64,000 nucleotides of DNA from Arthrobacter pascens (GTDB taxonomy: Bacteria > Actinomycetota > Actinomycetes > Actinomycetales > Micrococcaceae), in contig NZ_JAUSXF010000001.1 of assembly GCF_030816475.1 (NCBI RefSeq), positions 4,547,428 through 4,611,427 of the forward strand, in the 5' to 3' direction. The stretch's first letter is position 1. Each line of letters begins with the position of its first letter. This document shows, in pieces, positions 25,938-35,416 of the stretch. A model generated the notes under the pieces. That model was not told the DNA's origin, made no database searches, and was given only the letters and a program-made list of their open reading frames with translations. Both the position numbers and the translations under genes were made by a program.

Positions 25938-26807
25938 TCAGAGCTGCGGGCGCTCGAGGAACTCCGCCAGGCTGAGCGGCTGCCGGCCGGTCAGGGTCCG
26001 CACGTCCGGGGATAGCCCGGCCATTTCGCCTGCAGCCATGGCCGTGTACGTGCTCACCCAGGCTTCCACCTGCCAAGGCGGTGCTCCGAAACGGGCCCTG
26101 GAGGCGTGGGCCTCGTCGAGCGTTTCCGGGTGGTAGGTGATGGTCCGCCCGGTCCCTGCAGTGAGCAGTTCCGCCGCCCTGGCCAGGGTGATTTCCTCCG
26201 GTCCGGTGAGGCTGTAGGTGGTCCCGACATGCAGCGCCGGATCCCTGAGTACCGTCACGGCCGAGCGGGCGATGTCCTCCCGGGCAACGGCTGACACGAG
26301 CCCGTCGGCGGCGGGACCGCGGATCACGCCGTCTTCTCCGGCCAGGAGCGGCAGGAAGTCCAGGTAGAAGTTGTCCCGGAGGAATGTGTAGCTCATCCCG
26401 GACGCCTTGATCCGCTCCTCCGTTGCGTAGTGATCCCGGGCCAGGGTGAAGGTGGCATCCGGGGATGCTCCGTAAAAGGAGGTGTAGACAACGTTCTGCA
26501 CCCCGGCCGCAGCCGCGGAATCAATGAAGCTGAAGTGCTGTTCGAGCCGGTCCTCGGCCTCCGCCGCGGAAACCATGAATAGCGTCTTGACCCCCTCAAG
26601 CACCCGGGCTGCGAGGTCCCGGTCCTCATAGCTGAACACCAACGGAACCGCACCATTCAGTTCGGGTGCCCGGCCTGCATCACGCACCAGCAGCCGCTGG
26701 GCCGAGCCCGCTGCGGCAAGCTCCCGCGCCACCATTCCGCCCAGGCCTCCGGTGGAACCGGTGACTGCAAGGTCCGGCAGGGATGAGACGTCCGGCAGGT
26801 GTGTCAT
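25938..26807 (-). CDS. NmrA-like NAD(P)-binding reductase
   Basis: A 289-residue atypical short-chain dehydrogenase. The nucleotide motif is LAVTGSTGGLGGMVARELAAAG near the N-terminus; the downstream pattern (VLEGVKTLFMVSAAE, VQNVVYTSFYGASPDATFTLARDHYATEERIKASG, FLRDNFYLDFLP) fits the QorB/NmrA group of quinone reductases and redox sensors. The ATG follows AGGAG. It is seven bases after the aldo/keto reductase stop, so the two share a transcript. Confidence 0.86.
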   Translation of the reverse strand: MTHLPDVSSLPDLAVTGSTGGLGGMVARELAAAGSAQRLLVRDAGRAPELNGAVPLVFSYEDRDLAARVLEGVKTLFMVSAAEAEDRLEQHFSFIDSAAAAGVQNVVYTSFYGASPDATFTLARDHYATEERIKASGMSYTFLRDNFYLDFLPLLAGEDGVIRGPAADGLVSAVAREDIARSAVTVLRDPALHVGTTYSLTGPEEITLARAAELLTAGTGRTITYHPETLDEAHASRARFGAPPWQVEAWVSTYTAMAAGEMAGLSPDVRTLTGRQPLSLAEFLERPQL

Positions 26808-26814
26808 TGTGCTC

Positions 26815-27819
26815 CTAGGCTTCGCGGGCTGGAGGCGACTTGGTCAGGGCGGGGTCCCGTTCAGCGAGGGAGCCGATGGCGTCGTCGATGCTCTTCATGA
26901 CCCCGGGCTCAAGCTTCACGCCCGCCGCCGCTACACTGTCCGCGAGCTGTTCCGGCCTGGAAGCGCCAACAATGGCAGAGGCCACATTGGGGTTCTGCAG
27001 GACCCAGGCCACGGCAAGCTGCGTCATGGACAGGCCCGCTTCCTCGGCGACCGGCTTGAGCTTCTGGACGCCTGTGAGGACGTCGTCGCGCATCCACCGC
27101 TGGATCATCCTGGCGCCGCCCTTCTCGTCCGTGGCGCGGCTGCCGTCAGGAGCCGGCTGGCCAGGCAGGTATTTTCCGCTCAGGACGCCTTGCCCGATGG
27201 GGGACCAGACTATCTGGGAGATCCCCAGCTCTTCCGACGCGGGAACAACCTCGGCCTCGATGACCCGCCACAGCATGTTGTACTGGGGCTGGTTGGAGAT
27301 CAGCTGGAAGCCCAGTTCCTTGGAGAGGGCGTGGCCGGCGCGCATCTGCTCTGCCGTCCATTCACTGACGCCGATGTACAGCGCCTTGCCCTGCCGGACG
27401 ATGTCCGCGAACGCTTGCATGGTCTCTTCCAGCGGTGTCTCAAAGTCGTAGCGGTGGGCCTGGTAGAGGTCCACGTAGTCCGTCTGCAGCCTGCTAAGTG
27501 AACCGTTGATCGACTCCATGATGTGCTTGCGGGACAGCCCGACGTCGTTCTTGCCCTTGGGTCCGGTGGGACCGAAAACCTTGGTGAAGATTTCCAGCGA
27601 CTCGCGGCGTTCGCCCTTCAGCGCCTCGCCGAGGACGGTCTCCGCCGCGGTGTTGGCATAAACGTCGGCCGTGTCAAAAGTGCTGATGCCGGCGTCGAGC
27701 GCTGCCCTCACACACTGGGTGGCGACGTCGTTCTCCACCTGGGAGCCGTGGGTCAGCCAGTTGCCAAAGGTGATTTCCGAGACTTTGAAGCCACTGTTTC
27801 CGAGGTATCTGTATTCCAT
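26815..27819 (-). CDS. Aldo/keto reductase (Kv-beta/YghZ-like)
   Basis: A 334-residue TIM-barrel NADPH oxidoreductase beginning MEYRYLGNSGFKVSEITFGNWLTHG. The tetrad is visible: D and Y in STFDTADVYANTAAE, K in EIFTKVFGP and H in DLYQAHRYD. The C-terminal NADPH contact GASRPEQL is present. ATG 27819 gives the usual N-terminus; a GTG three codons upstream is possible. Substrate unknown. It leads the two-gene unit with the NmrA-like reductase. Confidence 0.9.
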   Translation of the reverse strand: MEYRYLGNSGFKVSEITFGNWLTHGSQVENDVATQCVRAALDAGISTFDTADVYANTAAETVLGEALKGERRESLEIFTKVFGPTGPKGKNDVGLSRKHIMESINGSLSRLQTDYVDLYQAHRYDFETPLEETMQAFADIVRQGKALYIGVSEWTAEQMRAGHALSKELGFQLISNQPQYNMLWRVIEAEVVPASEELGISQIVWSPIGQGVLSGKYLPGQPAPDGSRATDEKGGARMIQRWMRDDVLTGVQKLKPVAEEAGLSMTQLAVAWVLQNPNVASAIVGASRPEQLADSVAAAGVKLEPGVMKSIDDAIGSLAERDPALTKSPPAREA

Positions 27820-27883
27820 GGGTTTCACGCTAGCCGAGATGGTTGCTCAAGGTAAGGGCTTTCCGGCAGCGGCGAGGGAAGTT

Positions 27884-28933
27884 CTAGCGCCGTCGGAGTT
27901 CCGCGTACTCCAATGACGGCACGATTGCCCCCGCATCACGCTCCACGAAGTTGGTTCCCGGGGCCACCAGTTCGTCCACCGCGTCCAGTACCGACTCACC
28001 CAACACGGTGTCCGCTGCTTTCAGGTAGGCGTGCAGATGCTCCTGCGTGCGCGGGCCGATGATCACGCTGCTGACAGCGGGGTGGTTCAAGGCAAAGCCC
28101 ACGGCCAGCTCAACGAGGGACAGGTCAAGCTTGTCGGCGAGCCGCGCCAGCGAATCGGCGGCCAGCAGCTTTCGTTCACTGGCGGGCCCGGAAATGTCGT
28201 ACCGGCCCGGGAGGGAATGTACCCGGGTTGGCAGCTTGCCGGCGTCGAGGACAAAATCCCCGGAGAGCCACCCTCCGGCGAGCGGCCCGTATGCGAGCAC
28301 GCCGAGCCCGTACTGCTGCGCAATGGGCAGTACATCCCGTTCGTTGCCCCGTACCAGCATGGAATAAGGCACCTGGTTGGCCGCCGGCGGGATCAGGTGG
28401 TTGGTCGTGGCCAGCCACTGCGCTTCCACGAGCTGCGCAGGGGTGAACACCGACGTGCCGTAGTAGAGGATCTTCCCCTGCCTGATCAGGTCGTTCAAAG
28501 CTGTGATGGTCTCGAGCACATCAGTGTTGTAGTCCGGCCGGTGCGCCTGGTACAGGTCGATCCGGTCCGTCTGCAGCCGGCGCAGGCTGCCTTCCACGGC
28601 CTGCATGATCCAGCGGCGGGAGTTCCCGGAATGGGCAGGGTTGGCGCTCATCTGGCCGTGGAACTTGGTGGCCAGGAAGACCTCGTCACGCCGGCCGCGG
28701 AGGGCCCGCCCCACGACCTGCTCGGACTCGCCCTGGGAGTACACGTCGGCGGTGTCGATGGCGGAGATGCCGGCGTCAAGCGCCGACTGGATGATCCGGA
28801 TGCTCTCGTCCGCGCCGGTGGGCGCACCGCCTGAGAGGCCGCCCGGCCCCTCGCCAAAGTTCATGGTTCCCAAAGTGAGCGGACTGATAGGCGTGCCTGT
28901 ACGCCCGAATACCCGCAGTTCGCTGAGGCTCAT
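27884..28933 (-). CDS. Aldo/keto reductase, second copy
   Basis: A 349-residue aldo/keto reductase: MSLSELRVFGRTGTPISPLTLGTMNFGEG, SAIDTADVYSQGESEQVVGRAL (D and Y of the tetrad), VFLATKFHGQM (K) and DLYQAHRPDYNTD (H). The cofactor motif is IIGPRTQEHL. The ATG follows GAGGA. It is only distantly like the reductase 64 bases downstream on the same strand, so it is a neighbour of the same superfamily rather than a recent duplicate. Substrate unknown. Confidence 0.9.
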   Translation of the reverse strand: MSLSELRVFGRTGTPISPLTLGTMNFGEGPGGLSGGAPTGADESIRIIQSALDAGISAIDTADVYSQGESEQVVGRALRGRRDEVFLATKFHGQMSANPAHSGNSRRWIMQAVEGSLRRLQTDRIDLYQAHRPDYNTDVLETITALNDLIRQGKILYYGTSVFTPAQLVEAQWLATTNHLIPPAANQVPYSMLVRGNERDVLPIAQQYGLGVLAYGPLAGGWLSGDFVLDAGKLPTRVHSLPGRYDISGPASERKLLAADSLARLADKLDLSLVELAVGFALNHPAVSSVIIGPRTQEHLHAYLKAADTVLGESVLDAVDELVAPGTNFVERDAGAIVPSLEYAELRRR

Positions 28934-29118
28934 CCCCGGTTCCTCACATTCGATTGCCCACGCGGATTGCTGTGGATCGTCACGAGGCTACACAAATTCC
29001 GCGGCGCGCGGCCGGTCAGTGAATTAGTGCTTCGCTTTTCGTAGCAAGGGGTAATGAAAGGGATGAGGTGACGTTTTGTGAACGTGCGGCACGGCAGCGG
29101 CCTCCTGCACGGGACCGT

Positions 29119-29877
29119 TCAGTGCCGGTCCGCCGGCAGTCGGGGCTTGAGCGCCATGTCATGGGTGGAGAGGGACACCAGTGACCCTGTATCCAGCAGG
29201 GACAGCGGCGAGGTGGCGGGAGGCTTCTTGAAGGATCGCGGAACGTCCCGCGCCGGGTGGTTCTGGTGCAGCGCCGATTGGACGAGCGGGGCCACGGCCA
29301 CCACCTTCGCCGTAGGGACGGCTGAGCCGGGAGCGTCGACCACCGGGAGCTTGATTTCGGAAGCCTCCGCCCGTGCCCGGGCGATGGCGCGGGCATCCGC
29401 CTCCGCAACCGCGGCTGCCCAGTCCTTGGCCAGCACCGGCGGCTCACGGCGGGCGGCCGTCAGCAACGGGTGATGTGCGACGTCGGCGCGGAACCGGGAA
29501 CGGAACTGCGCGACGGCGGTGCGGAACCGGGAACGGAGCTGCGACGGGTTCAGCAGGCTCCCCCAGTCACGCGGAGTCCGCGGGACCTTCGGGCGGGGGC
29601 TGGAAGCTGCGGAAGTGGCTGGCGGGGCGGAAACAAGGGGGGCGGGCGGCGGAACGACGCCGGTGCCGTCAGGGAGTGGCAGATGCACCACGGGAACGGT
29701 TTCGTCCTTGAGGGCCCTGCCGAAAAGGGCCATCACGCTCAGGGCAACCAGCCGGCCGATACCCGCCAGAACCAACGTGGCAACAACAAGCAGGAACAGG
29801 CCGAAAAACATCATCAAGGCAAGGCCGAGGGTTCCGAAAAAGGTCAGGTTCAAGGCAATCGTCGTCGAATCTCCCAC
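29119..29877 (-). CDS. Hypothetical protein with N-terminal membrane segment(s)
   Basis: A 252-residue protein. After GTG (29877, with GGAG upstream) comes a long hydrophobic region at about residues 5-50 (LNLTFFGTLGLALMMFFGLFLLVVATLVLAGIGRLVALSVMALFG), then a Pro/Ala/Ser-rich linker and an Arg/Ala-rich soluble part (AVAEADARAIARARAEASEIKLPVV). No domain is recognised. The hydrophobic region resembles that of the 100-residue protein at 33390-33692, so the two may share a membrane module. Confidence 0.6.
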   Translation of the reverse strand: MGDSTTIALNLTFFGTLGLALMMFFGLFLLVVATLVLAGIGRLVALSVMALFGRALKDETVPVVHLPLPDGTGVVPPPAPLVSAPPATSAASSPRPKVPRTPRDWGSLLNPSQLRSRFRTAVAQFRSRFRADVAHHPLLTAARREPPVLAKDWAAAVAEADARAIARARAEASEIKLPVVDAPGSAVPTAKVVAVAPLVQSALHQNHPARDVPRSFKKPPATSPLSLLDTGSLVSLSTHDMALKPRLPADRH

Positions 29878-30107
29878 GTCACCTCTCCTATCTGCCAGCA
29901 GCGGAGTCCGTGCCGGCACTCATCACCACGGGCATCAGCCCCTCCACTACCTTACGGACTATTTTTGCGGCACACCGCCGCCGGGCGGGCCCTGGCCGAG
30001 GTTGTTTCGAACCTGTTACCGGATATGACACCAGCAGGGCGCCTATAGTCGGAACTGACCCCGCCGGCCGCCCAATGGCAGGCCGCACCATACCGGACAG
30101 GAGCATC

Positions 30108-30509
30108 ATGCCTGCACCTTCGATCAATGGCAGAAGCTGCATTTGCCTCTCCGGTGAGGAGTACGTCGAATGCTGCGGGCGCTTCCATAGCGGGGCTGCG
30201 GAGGCGGCCACCGCGGAGCAGCTGATGCGTTCCCGCTACAGTGCTTTCGTCCTGCAGGACGCGGACTACCTCCTGCGCACGTGGCATCCGGACACCGCCC
30301 CGTCCGGGCTGGAACTGGACCCCGGCATGGAATGGCGGCGTTTGGACATTCTGTCCACCAGCCGGGGCGGACCCCTGGACACCCGGGGCACGGTGGAGTT
30401 CAAAGCTCACTTCGTGCACGACGGCGAGCGGGGAATCCATCACGAAACCAGCTCCTTCGTGCGTGAGAACCGCCGCTGGTACTACGTTGGGCCCTTCCTG
30501 CTTGGCTAG
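30108..30509 (+). CDS. YchJ-family SEC-C-like protein
   Basis: A 133-residue UPF0225/YchJ-type protein. The N-terminus has the metal-binding Cys cluster CICLSGEEYVECCGRFHSG, followed by EQLMRSRYSAFVLQDADYLLRTWHP and VEFKAHFVHDGERGIHHETSSFVRENRRWYYV, the NTF2-like body of the family. The role of the family is unknown. The ATG follows AGGAG at a short distance, and a TATAGT (30044-30049) upstream is a likely -10. Its TAG stop shares CTAG with the convergent gene. Confidence 0.85.
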   Translation: MPAPSINGRSCICLSGEEYVECCGRFHSGAAEAATAEQLMRSRYSAFVLQDADYLLRTWHPDTAPSGLELDPGMEWRRLDILSTSRGGPLDTRGTVEFKAHFVHDGERGIHHETSSFVRENRRWYYVGPFLLG

Positions 30510-31276
30510 CCCTCGTCGTACTCTTCATCAGGGGTAAAGCCCGCACGGTCCACCTTGCGGTGGAAGTGCATGCCTGCCAGGCCGCCCAGCACCGCTCCCA
30601 GAAGTGCAACCAGGGCCACCACGACGGCGGCGATGATGCTTGCAGTGGTCAGTTCCCCTTCATTGACAGGGATGCGCGGAAAGCTGTTCAAGTTGGCCAG
30701 GATGTTGAACTGCTGCCCGGCAATGAGCCCCAGTAAGGCCACTACCACGGCGGCGATCAGCGCCCAGATCCAGACCATGAACCCTTGCTTGGCGCCGTCG
30801 AACCTTGCCATCCTGCCGGCGACGTAGCCACCGCAGTAGTAGGAGAGGAACAGGATCACCAGGAGGACGGCAATGCCCACCAGGCCCACGGTGCCGTTCG
30901 TCGTCATCTGCCTGACGGCGTCGTTGACGTTCGCGTTATTGGCCAGGCCGACGGCGGTTCCGGCAGCGGCCACCAAGGCGGTCAGCAGCACGGACATGCC
31001 GGTGGCGGTGAGCCAGCCGAAAAACGCCGAGCCCACCTTGATGCCGCCGAACTGTTCCTTCTCCCTGGCGACAGCAGTCTGCCTGTCGGTCAGGCCGGGG
31101 TCTGCCGGCTGCGGGGAAGCCCGGTACTCCGCTCCGGCAAAAGGCGCAGGCGCCTGCTCATAGGAGCGCGTGGGCTCACCTCCCGCGAACGCCTCGTCAC
31201 GGGCCGTTTCGCTCCGTCGATAGTCATGCCGGTCCCCGCGCGGAACGCGGTCTTCTGGATCTGCTGGGCTGCTCAT
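30506..31276 (-). CDS. Hypothetical four-helix membrane protein
   Basis: A 256-residue protein: about 95 hydrophilic residues rich in Arg, Glu and Pro, then four hydrophobic helices (FFGWLTATGMSVLLTALVAAAGTAVGLA, VGLVGIAVLLVILFLSYYCGGYVAGRMA, FMVWIWALIAAVVVALLGLIAG, IIAAVVVALVALLGAVLGGLAGMHF) and a short acidic tail. The GGYVAGRMAR motif after helix 2 is common in actinobacterial membrane proteins of unknown role. The ATG at 31276 is preferred over the TTG at 31288. Confidence 0.72.
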   Translation of the reverse strand: MSSPADPEDRVPRGDRHDYRRSETARDEAFAGGEPTRSYEQAPAPFAGAEYRASPQPADPGLTDRQTAVAREKEQFGGIKVGSAFFGWLTATGMSVLLTALVAAAGTAVGLANNANVNDAVRQMTTNGTVGLVGIAVLLVILFLSYYCGGYVAGRMARFDGAKQGFMVWIWALIAAVVVALLGLIAGQQFNILANLNSFPRIPVNEGELTTASIIAAVVVALVALLGAVLGGLAGMHFHRKVDRAGFTPDEEYDEG

Positions 31277-31327
31277 GACACAACTCAACCACTGCTCAAG
31301 GCGGATAACAAGGATACTTACTATTTT

Positions 31328-33328
31328 CTAGCGGTAGTTACGGTGCAGGTTTTCTTTCCGGGAAGGCCCGGGAGTGGCGTCCGCGATCCACGGCCCGGTT
31401 CCTTCCGAGGGGTCCAGGATGCCTGCCTCCAGCCACGTGTACTCCCCGGCCAGGACCTTGCGCGAAAGGTCGTGGTCCACGTCATCGGTGTTGCGCCAGA
31501 GCTGGTCAAAATACTCGTCAACCCGTACGCGGGCCTGCTCACAATACGCCTCAGCGAGCTCGTAGGCGGTGGCCGCCCGTTCCGGCGCGGTATGGAGCAT
31601 CATCTCGGCCCGTGAGCAGCATGCCGCCATGGCAAACAGCTCCGCGCCGATGTCCACTACCCGGCCCAGGAACGCCTGCTTGTACTCAAGCTTTGCCTGC
31701 CAGCGGCCCATTCCATAGAAGGTCTGCCGGGCCAGCCGGCGCGATGACCGCTCCACGAACCGCAACTGCTTGGCCAGCCGCCCGAACTCGCTGTAGGACC
31801 TCGGGTCCATCCCCGCGCCGGCCACCAGCCGGGGCAGCCACTTTGCGTAGAAACCTGAAGCCCCGACGGCAGCCCTGGCTTTTTCGGACAGGGTTGCGTC
31901 CACCGAGGCGAGGTCGCCGGCGGCCGCCAGGTGCGCGTCCACGGCCTCGCGTGCAATGAGCAGCTTCATGATCTCCGAGGATCCCTCGAAGATCCTGTTG
32001 ATCCGGAGGTCGCGAAGCTGCTGCTCCGCCGGCACAGCACGCTCGCCCCGGGCCTCCAGGGAGTCGGCGGTCTCGAAACCGCGCCCGCCGCGGATCTGCA
32101 CCAGCTCGTCAGCGATCCGGCAGCTGATCTCCGTGGACCACAGTTTGGCAAGTGCCGCCTCGATCCGCACGTCCTTCTGGCCGGCGTCGGCAAGTTCAGC
32201 GGACAGTTCAAAGACGGCGTCCAGGGCGAAGGCGGAGGCGGCGATGAAGGCGATCTTCTTGCCCACGGCCTCGTGCCTGCCCACGGGCTGGCCCCACTGG
32301 CTGCGCGCGTTGGACCACTCCCGGGCGATCTTCAGGCTCCAGCGGCCCGACGCGACGCACAGTGCCGGGAGCGCGAGCCTGCCTGTGTTGAGTGTGGTGA
32401 GGGCGATTTTAAGGCCCTGGCCCTCGCGGCCCAGCCTGTTCGCGGCAGGCACACGGACCTGGTGGAAGCGGGTCACGCCGTTTTCGATGCCCCGCAGCCC
32501 CATGAACGCGTTCCGGTTCTCCACCGTGATGCCCGGGGAGTCCATCTCCACCACAAAGGCACTGATTCCGCCCTTGTGCACTGTGCCGTCCGCGTCGGTG
32601 TGGGCCGGGACCAGGGCCATCACCACCACCAGCTCGGCGATCACGCCGTTGGTGGTCCAAAGTTTCACGCCGTCCAAAACGTAGGACCCGCCGTCGTCCG
32701 TGGGAACAGCCGTGCTGCCCATCCGGGCTGGATCACTGCCCACGTCCGGCTCCGTCAGCAGGAATGCGGTGATGGCGCCGGCCGCACACCGGGGCAGGTA
32801 CTCCCTTTTCTGCTCCGGCGTGCCGAACACTTTTACCGGTTCCGGCACGCCGATCGACTGGTGGGCGGAGAGAAGTGCGCCAAGGCTCGGGTGCACGCTG
32901 CCCAACAGTGCCAGCGCCCGGCCGTAGTACACCAGCGAAAGACCCAGGCCGCCGTACTCCTGCGGGATCTTCATGCCAAAAGCACCCAGCCCGGCCAGCC
33001 CGGCGAGATATTCGTCGGGGATCTTTGATTCGCGTTCAATCAGGCGCCCGGACAGGGTCCGGGCGTACTCGGTCAGCCGGGCCATGAACGCTTCGCCGCG
33101 TTCCACATCATCGGCAGCGGCTGAAGGCCAGGGGTGGATGAGGCTGAGATCGAAGCTGCCCAGGTACAGGCCCTTGGCGAAGCTTGGCCTGTCCCAGCCG
33201 GCCTCCCGGGCGGCCTCGGCAACGGCGCGGGCTTCCTGTGCAGTGACCTCCGGCCCGATCCTTTGTGCGGCAACGGGTGTTTCTGCGGCGGGACTGTCGG
33301 TGGCGGGACTGTCAGTGGCGGAGCTCAT
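31328..33328 (-). CDS. Long acyl-CoA dehydrogenase (VLCAD-like)
   Basis: A 666-residue flavoenzyme, longer than the usual 380-400 residues because it has a C-terminal helical extension, as in very-long-chain acyl-CoA dehydrogenases. The dehydrogenase core has LTEPDVGSDPARMGSTA, LWTTNGVIAELVVVMA and RINRIFEGSSEIMKLLIAREA, with E448 in the place of the catalytic base. It should introduce a trans-2 double bond into acyl-CoA in fatty acid breakdown. The ATG follows GAGGAG. It stands alone, without other beta-oxidation genes beside it. Confidence 0.9.
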   Translation of the reverse strand: MSSATDSPATDSPAAETPVAAQRIGPEVTAQEARAVAEAAREAGWDRPSFAKGLYLGSFDLSLIHPWPSAAADDVERGEAFMARLTEYARTLSGRLIERESKIPDEYLAGLAGLGAFGMKIPQEYGGLGLSLVYYGRALALLGSVHPSLGALLSAHQSIGVPEPVKVFGTPEQKREYLPRCAAGAITAFLLTEPDVGSDPARMGSTAVPTDDGGSYVLDGVKLWTTNGVIAELVVVMALVPAHTDADGTVHKGGISAFVVEMDSPGITVENRNAFMGLRGIENGVTRFHQVRVPAANRLGREGQGLKIALTTLNTGRLALPALCVASGRWSLKIAREWSNARSQWGQPVGRHEAVGKKIAFIAASAFALDAVFELSAELADAGQKDVRIEAALAKLWSTEISCRIADELVQIRGGRGFETADSLEARGERAVPAEQQLRDLRINRIFEGSSEIMKLLIAREAVDAHLAAAGDLASVDATLSEKARAAVGASGFYAKWLPRLVAGAGMDPRSYSEFGRLAKQLRFVERSSRRLARQTFYGMGRWQAKLEYKQAFLGRVVDIGAELFAMAACCSRAEMMLHTAPERAATAYELAEAYCEQARVRVDEYFDQLWRNTDDVDHDLSRKVLAGEYTWLEAGILDPSEGTGPWIADATPGPSRKENLHRNYR

Positions 33329-33389
33329 GGGTCATCTCCTCTAGCCGGATGGCCGGTAAAGCCCAGGATCCGCCGGGGTGGAGAACCCT

Positions 33390-33692
33390 TCAGCTGTCCT
33401 TCAATATTACCCGCGGGTAGGTTCCGGTGCTAGGGGATGGCTGTCCGGCGAAGTCGCCGGGAATCTCGACGGCGGAGGCGTGGTGGAGCAGCCTGTCCCA
33501 GCCGTGGTTGATCCCGTGGACCACAGCCAGCAGAGTGCTGGATACCAGGAACCAGGCAAGCTTGCCCACACCGACGAGAAGCAGTGCGACGAACCCGGCC
33601 GTCATGACGAACACCAGCAGCAGCAGGGCAACCGCCAGCGTTCCAACGAACACCATGGTGGCTGTCTCCACCGAACTCAAGTCAAACTGCAT
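33390..33692 (-). CDS. Small hypothetical membrane protein
   Basis: A 100-residue protein with two hydrophobic segments between about residues 12 and 60 (MVFVGTLAVALLLLVFVMTAGFVALLLVGVGKLAWFLVSSTLLAVVHG) and a polar C-terminal tail. The start ATG follows GGGGGA. It resembles the N-terminus of the protein at 29119-29877. No function is recognised. It is divergent from jetA, separated by 254 bases without another gene. Confidence 0.6.
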   Translation of the reverse strand: MQFDLSSVETATMVFVGTLAVALLLLVFVMTAGFVALLLVGVGKLAWFLVSSTLLAVVHGINHGWDRLLHHASAVEIPGDFAGQPSPSTGTYPRVILKDS

Positions 33693-33946
33693 GCTTCCCC
33701 CTGCTGCGCCGTTGCTTTCGTTGAATCAGTAGGACTGAGCGTAGGGGTTCCCCGCTGTTTGCAGCCAGAGTCGGCACGCCGGCAGGGGCGGTTGATACGG
33801 GATCGAAATGCTACCCCGACGTAGGTCACGGGACGGTTGCGGGCAAAGGTGCTTCCTGGCTTCCGAGGCCTCTGCGTTAACCTTGTAGTTGGCAGTTTCC
33901 GCCGAAGCCTGCGCCCAACGTCCCCCAAGCCATTAAAGGAGTCTGT

Positions 33947-35416
33947 GTGCCCCGTTCCGCCAGGTCGTCCGCTGACGCCATCAGCGCCCGGCTAGGGGAC
34001 CTCGAACTTCTCACCAAGGGGCCCGCGTGGGCCCTGACCCGGTCGGCACCGTGGGTCATCGCCGTCCTGCAGGCATCCTTCACCCGCACCCGGCCGCAGC
34101 TTCCGCTGGAAGAGTTCCATGCCGACGTCGACTCCTTCCTTGAGCAGCTCCGCAGCCGGGAAACCGGACCCGGAGGCCCCGCCGGCGGCCTGCCCTCCGG
34201 GAAGAAATACGCGGACGAGTGGACCCGCAAACAGTTCCTGACCCGGCGCAACCAGTCGGGCCGGATCGTTTACGAAGTCACAGAGCCTGCCGCCCGTGTG
34301 CTCGCCTTCCTGGACAGCCTTTCCAGCGAGCGGTCCACGCTGAACGGTTCCAGGCTGGGCACCCTTCTCGGCGATGTGGAAAAGCTGGCCAACGAGACCA
34401 ACCCGGACCAGAGCGCCCGGCTCGAATCCCTCGAGGAAGAGATCGAAGAGCGCCAGCAGCTGATCGAGGACATCAGCTCGGGCGACTATGACGGCCTGCT
34501 CGACGACGACGAAGCGGTTGAAGCGGCCGGCAACATCCTGGACCTGGCCGCGAGCCTGCCGGCGGATTACAAGAAGATGCGCGACCGCATCGAGGATCTG
34601 GTGGGTGAGCTGCGCAACCAGATCATTGAAGAGTCACTGAGCAAGGGCGCCACCATGGCCCAGGTTCTTGAAGCGGACAAGCGGCTGCGGCAGAGCCCGG
34701 AAGGAAGGACCTTCCGCTCCTTCACGGCGTTCCTTGAGGACCCGCAGCAACAGCTCCGGTTCCGCTCGGCCATCGGTGAAGTCCTCAGCCGGCAGTTCGC
34801 CGACGATCTTTCTCCCGAGGACCGGGAAACCCTGAAAAACCTCGTGGCCGAACTCCGCCAGCAGCACAGCCAGATCCAGCGCATCTACGGCAAGCTCAGC
34901 GAAAGCCTCAACACGTACGTCCAGAGCGACGACTTCCGCCAGTCCGTGCGGCTCCGCACAGTCCTGCGTGAGGCCGAGCAGGCCATCCGGTCGCTTCCCT
35001 ACGAGCGGGAACGCCCTGGCCTGGTGCGCGGCCCGGTCCTGTTCAATGCGGGTTTTGAATCCCTGGCCATGGTCAAGCTCTACGACCCGGACGAGTTCGC
35101 GGTGCCGCCCAGGCTCGCGGATCCCATCGCCTTCAGCGATTCAGACCGCGTGCGCTCGCCGAGGACGGGCAAAGCCCGGCCCGACGCTGTCCGGGCAGCC
35201 CTCGCCGGCGCCTCCACGCTGGCCGAGGCTTGGCGACAGCTTCCGCCTGAGGAACGCCACATTAATTCCATCCGCGCCCTGCTCTCGGATGCCCTCCACG
35301 GCGGAGCCGACTTCGACCGGGAAGCCTGGCACGGCCTGGACTTCGAACAAATAGACGGCACCACCCGCAAGGCCTACCTGCCCGTGGTCACCCTGGCAAA
35401 GGATTCAGATGACTGA
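33947..35416 (+). CDS. jetA: JetA/MksF-like kleisin (DUF3375), Wadjet subunit
   Basis: A 489-residue DUF3375 protein, the kleisin-type subunit of Wadjet/MksBEF complexes that bridges the two SMC-like ATPase heads. It has an N-terminal helical domain ([34 protein letters not shown]), a coiled central region ([26 protein letters not shown]) and long helices around [28 protein letters not shown]. The GTG follows AAAGGAG at five bases. Its stop overlaps the jetB start by eight bases. In Wadjet the complex extrudes DNA loops and senses small circular plasmids. Confidence 0.87.
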   Translation: MPRSARSSADAISARLGDLELLTKGPAWALTRSAPWVIAVLQASFTRTRPQLPLEEFHADVDSFLEQLRSRETGPGGPAGGLPSGKKYADEWTRKQFLTRRNQSGRIVYEVTEPAARVLAFLDSLSSERSTLNGSRLGTLLGDVEKLANETNPDQSARLESLEEEIEERQQLIEDISSGDYDGLLDDDEAVEAAGNILDLAASLPADYKKMRDRIEDLVGELRNQIIEESLSKGATMAQVLEADKRLRQSPEGRTFRSFTAFLEDPQQQLRFRSAIGEVLSRQFADDLSPEDRETLKNLVAELRQQHSQIQRIYGKLSESLNTYVQSDDFRQSVRLRTVLREAEQAIRSLPYERERPGLVRGPVLFNAGFESLAMVKLYDPDEFAVPPRLADPIAFSDSDRVRSPRTGKARPDAVRAALAGASTLAEAWRQLPPEERHINSIRALLSDALHGGADFDREAWHGLDFEQIDGTTRKAYLPVVTLAKDSDD

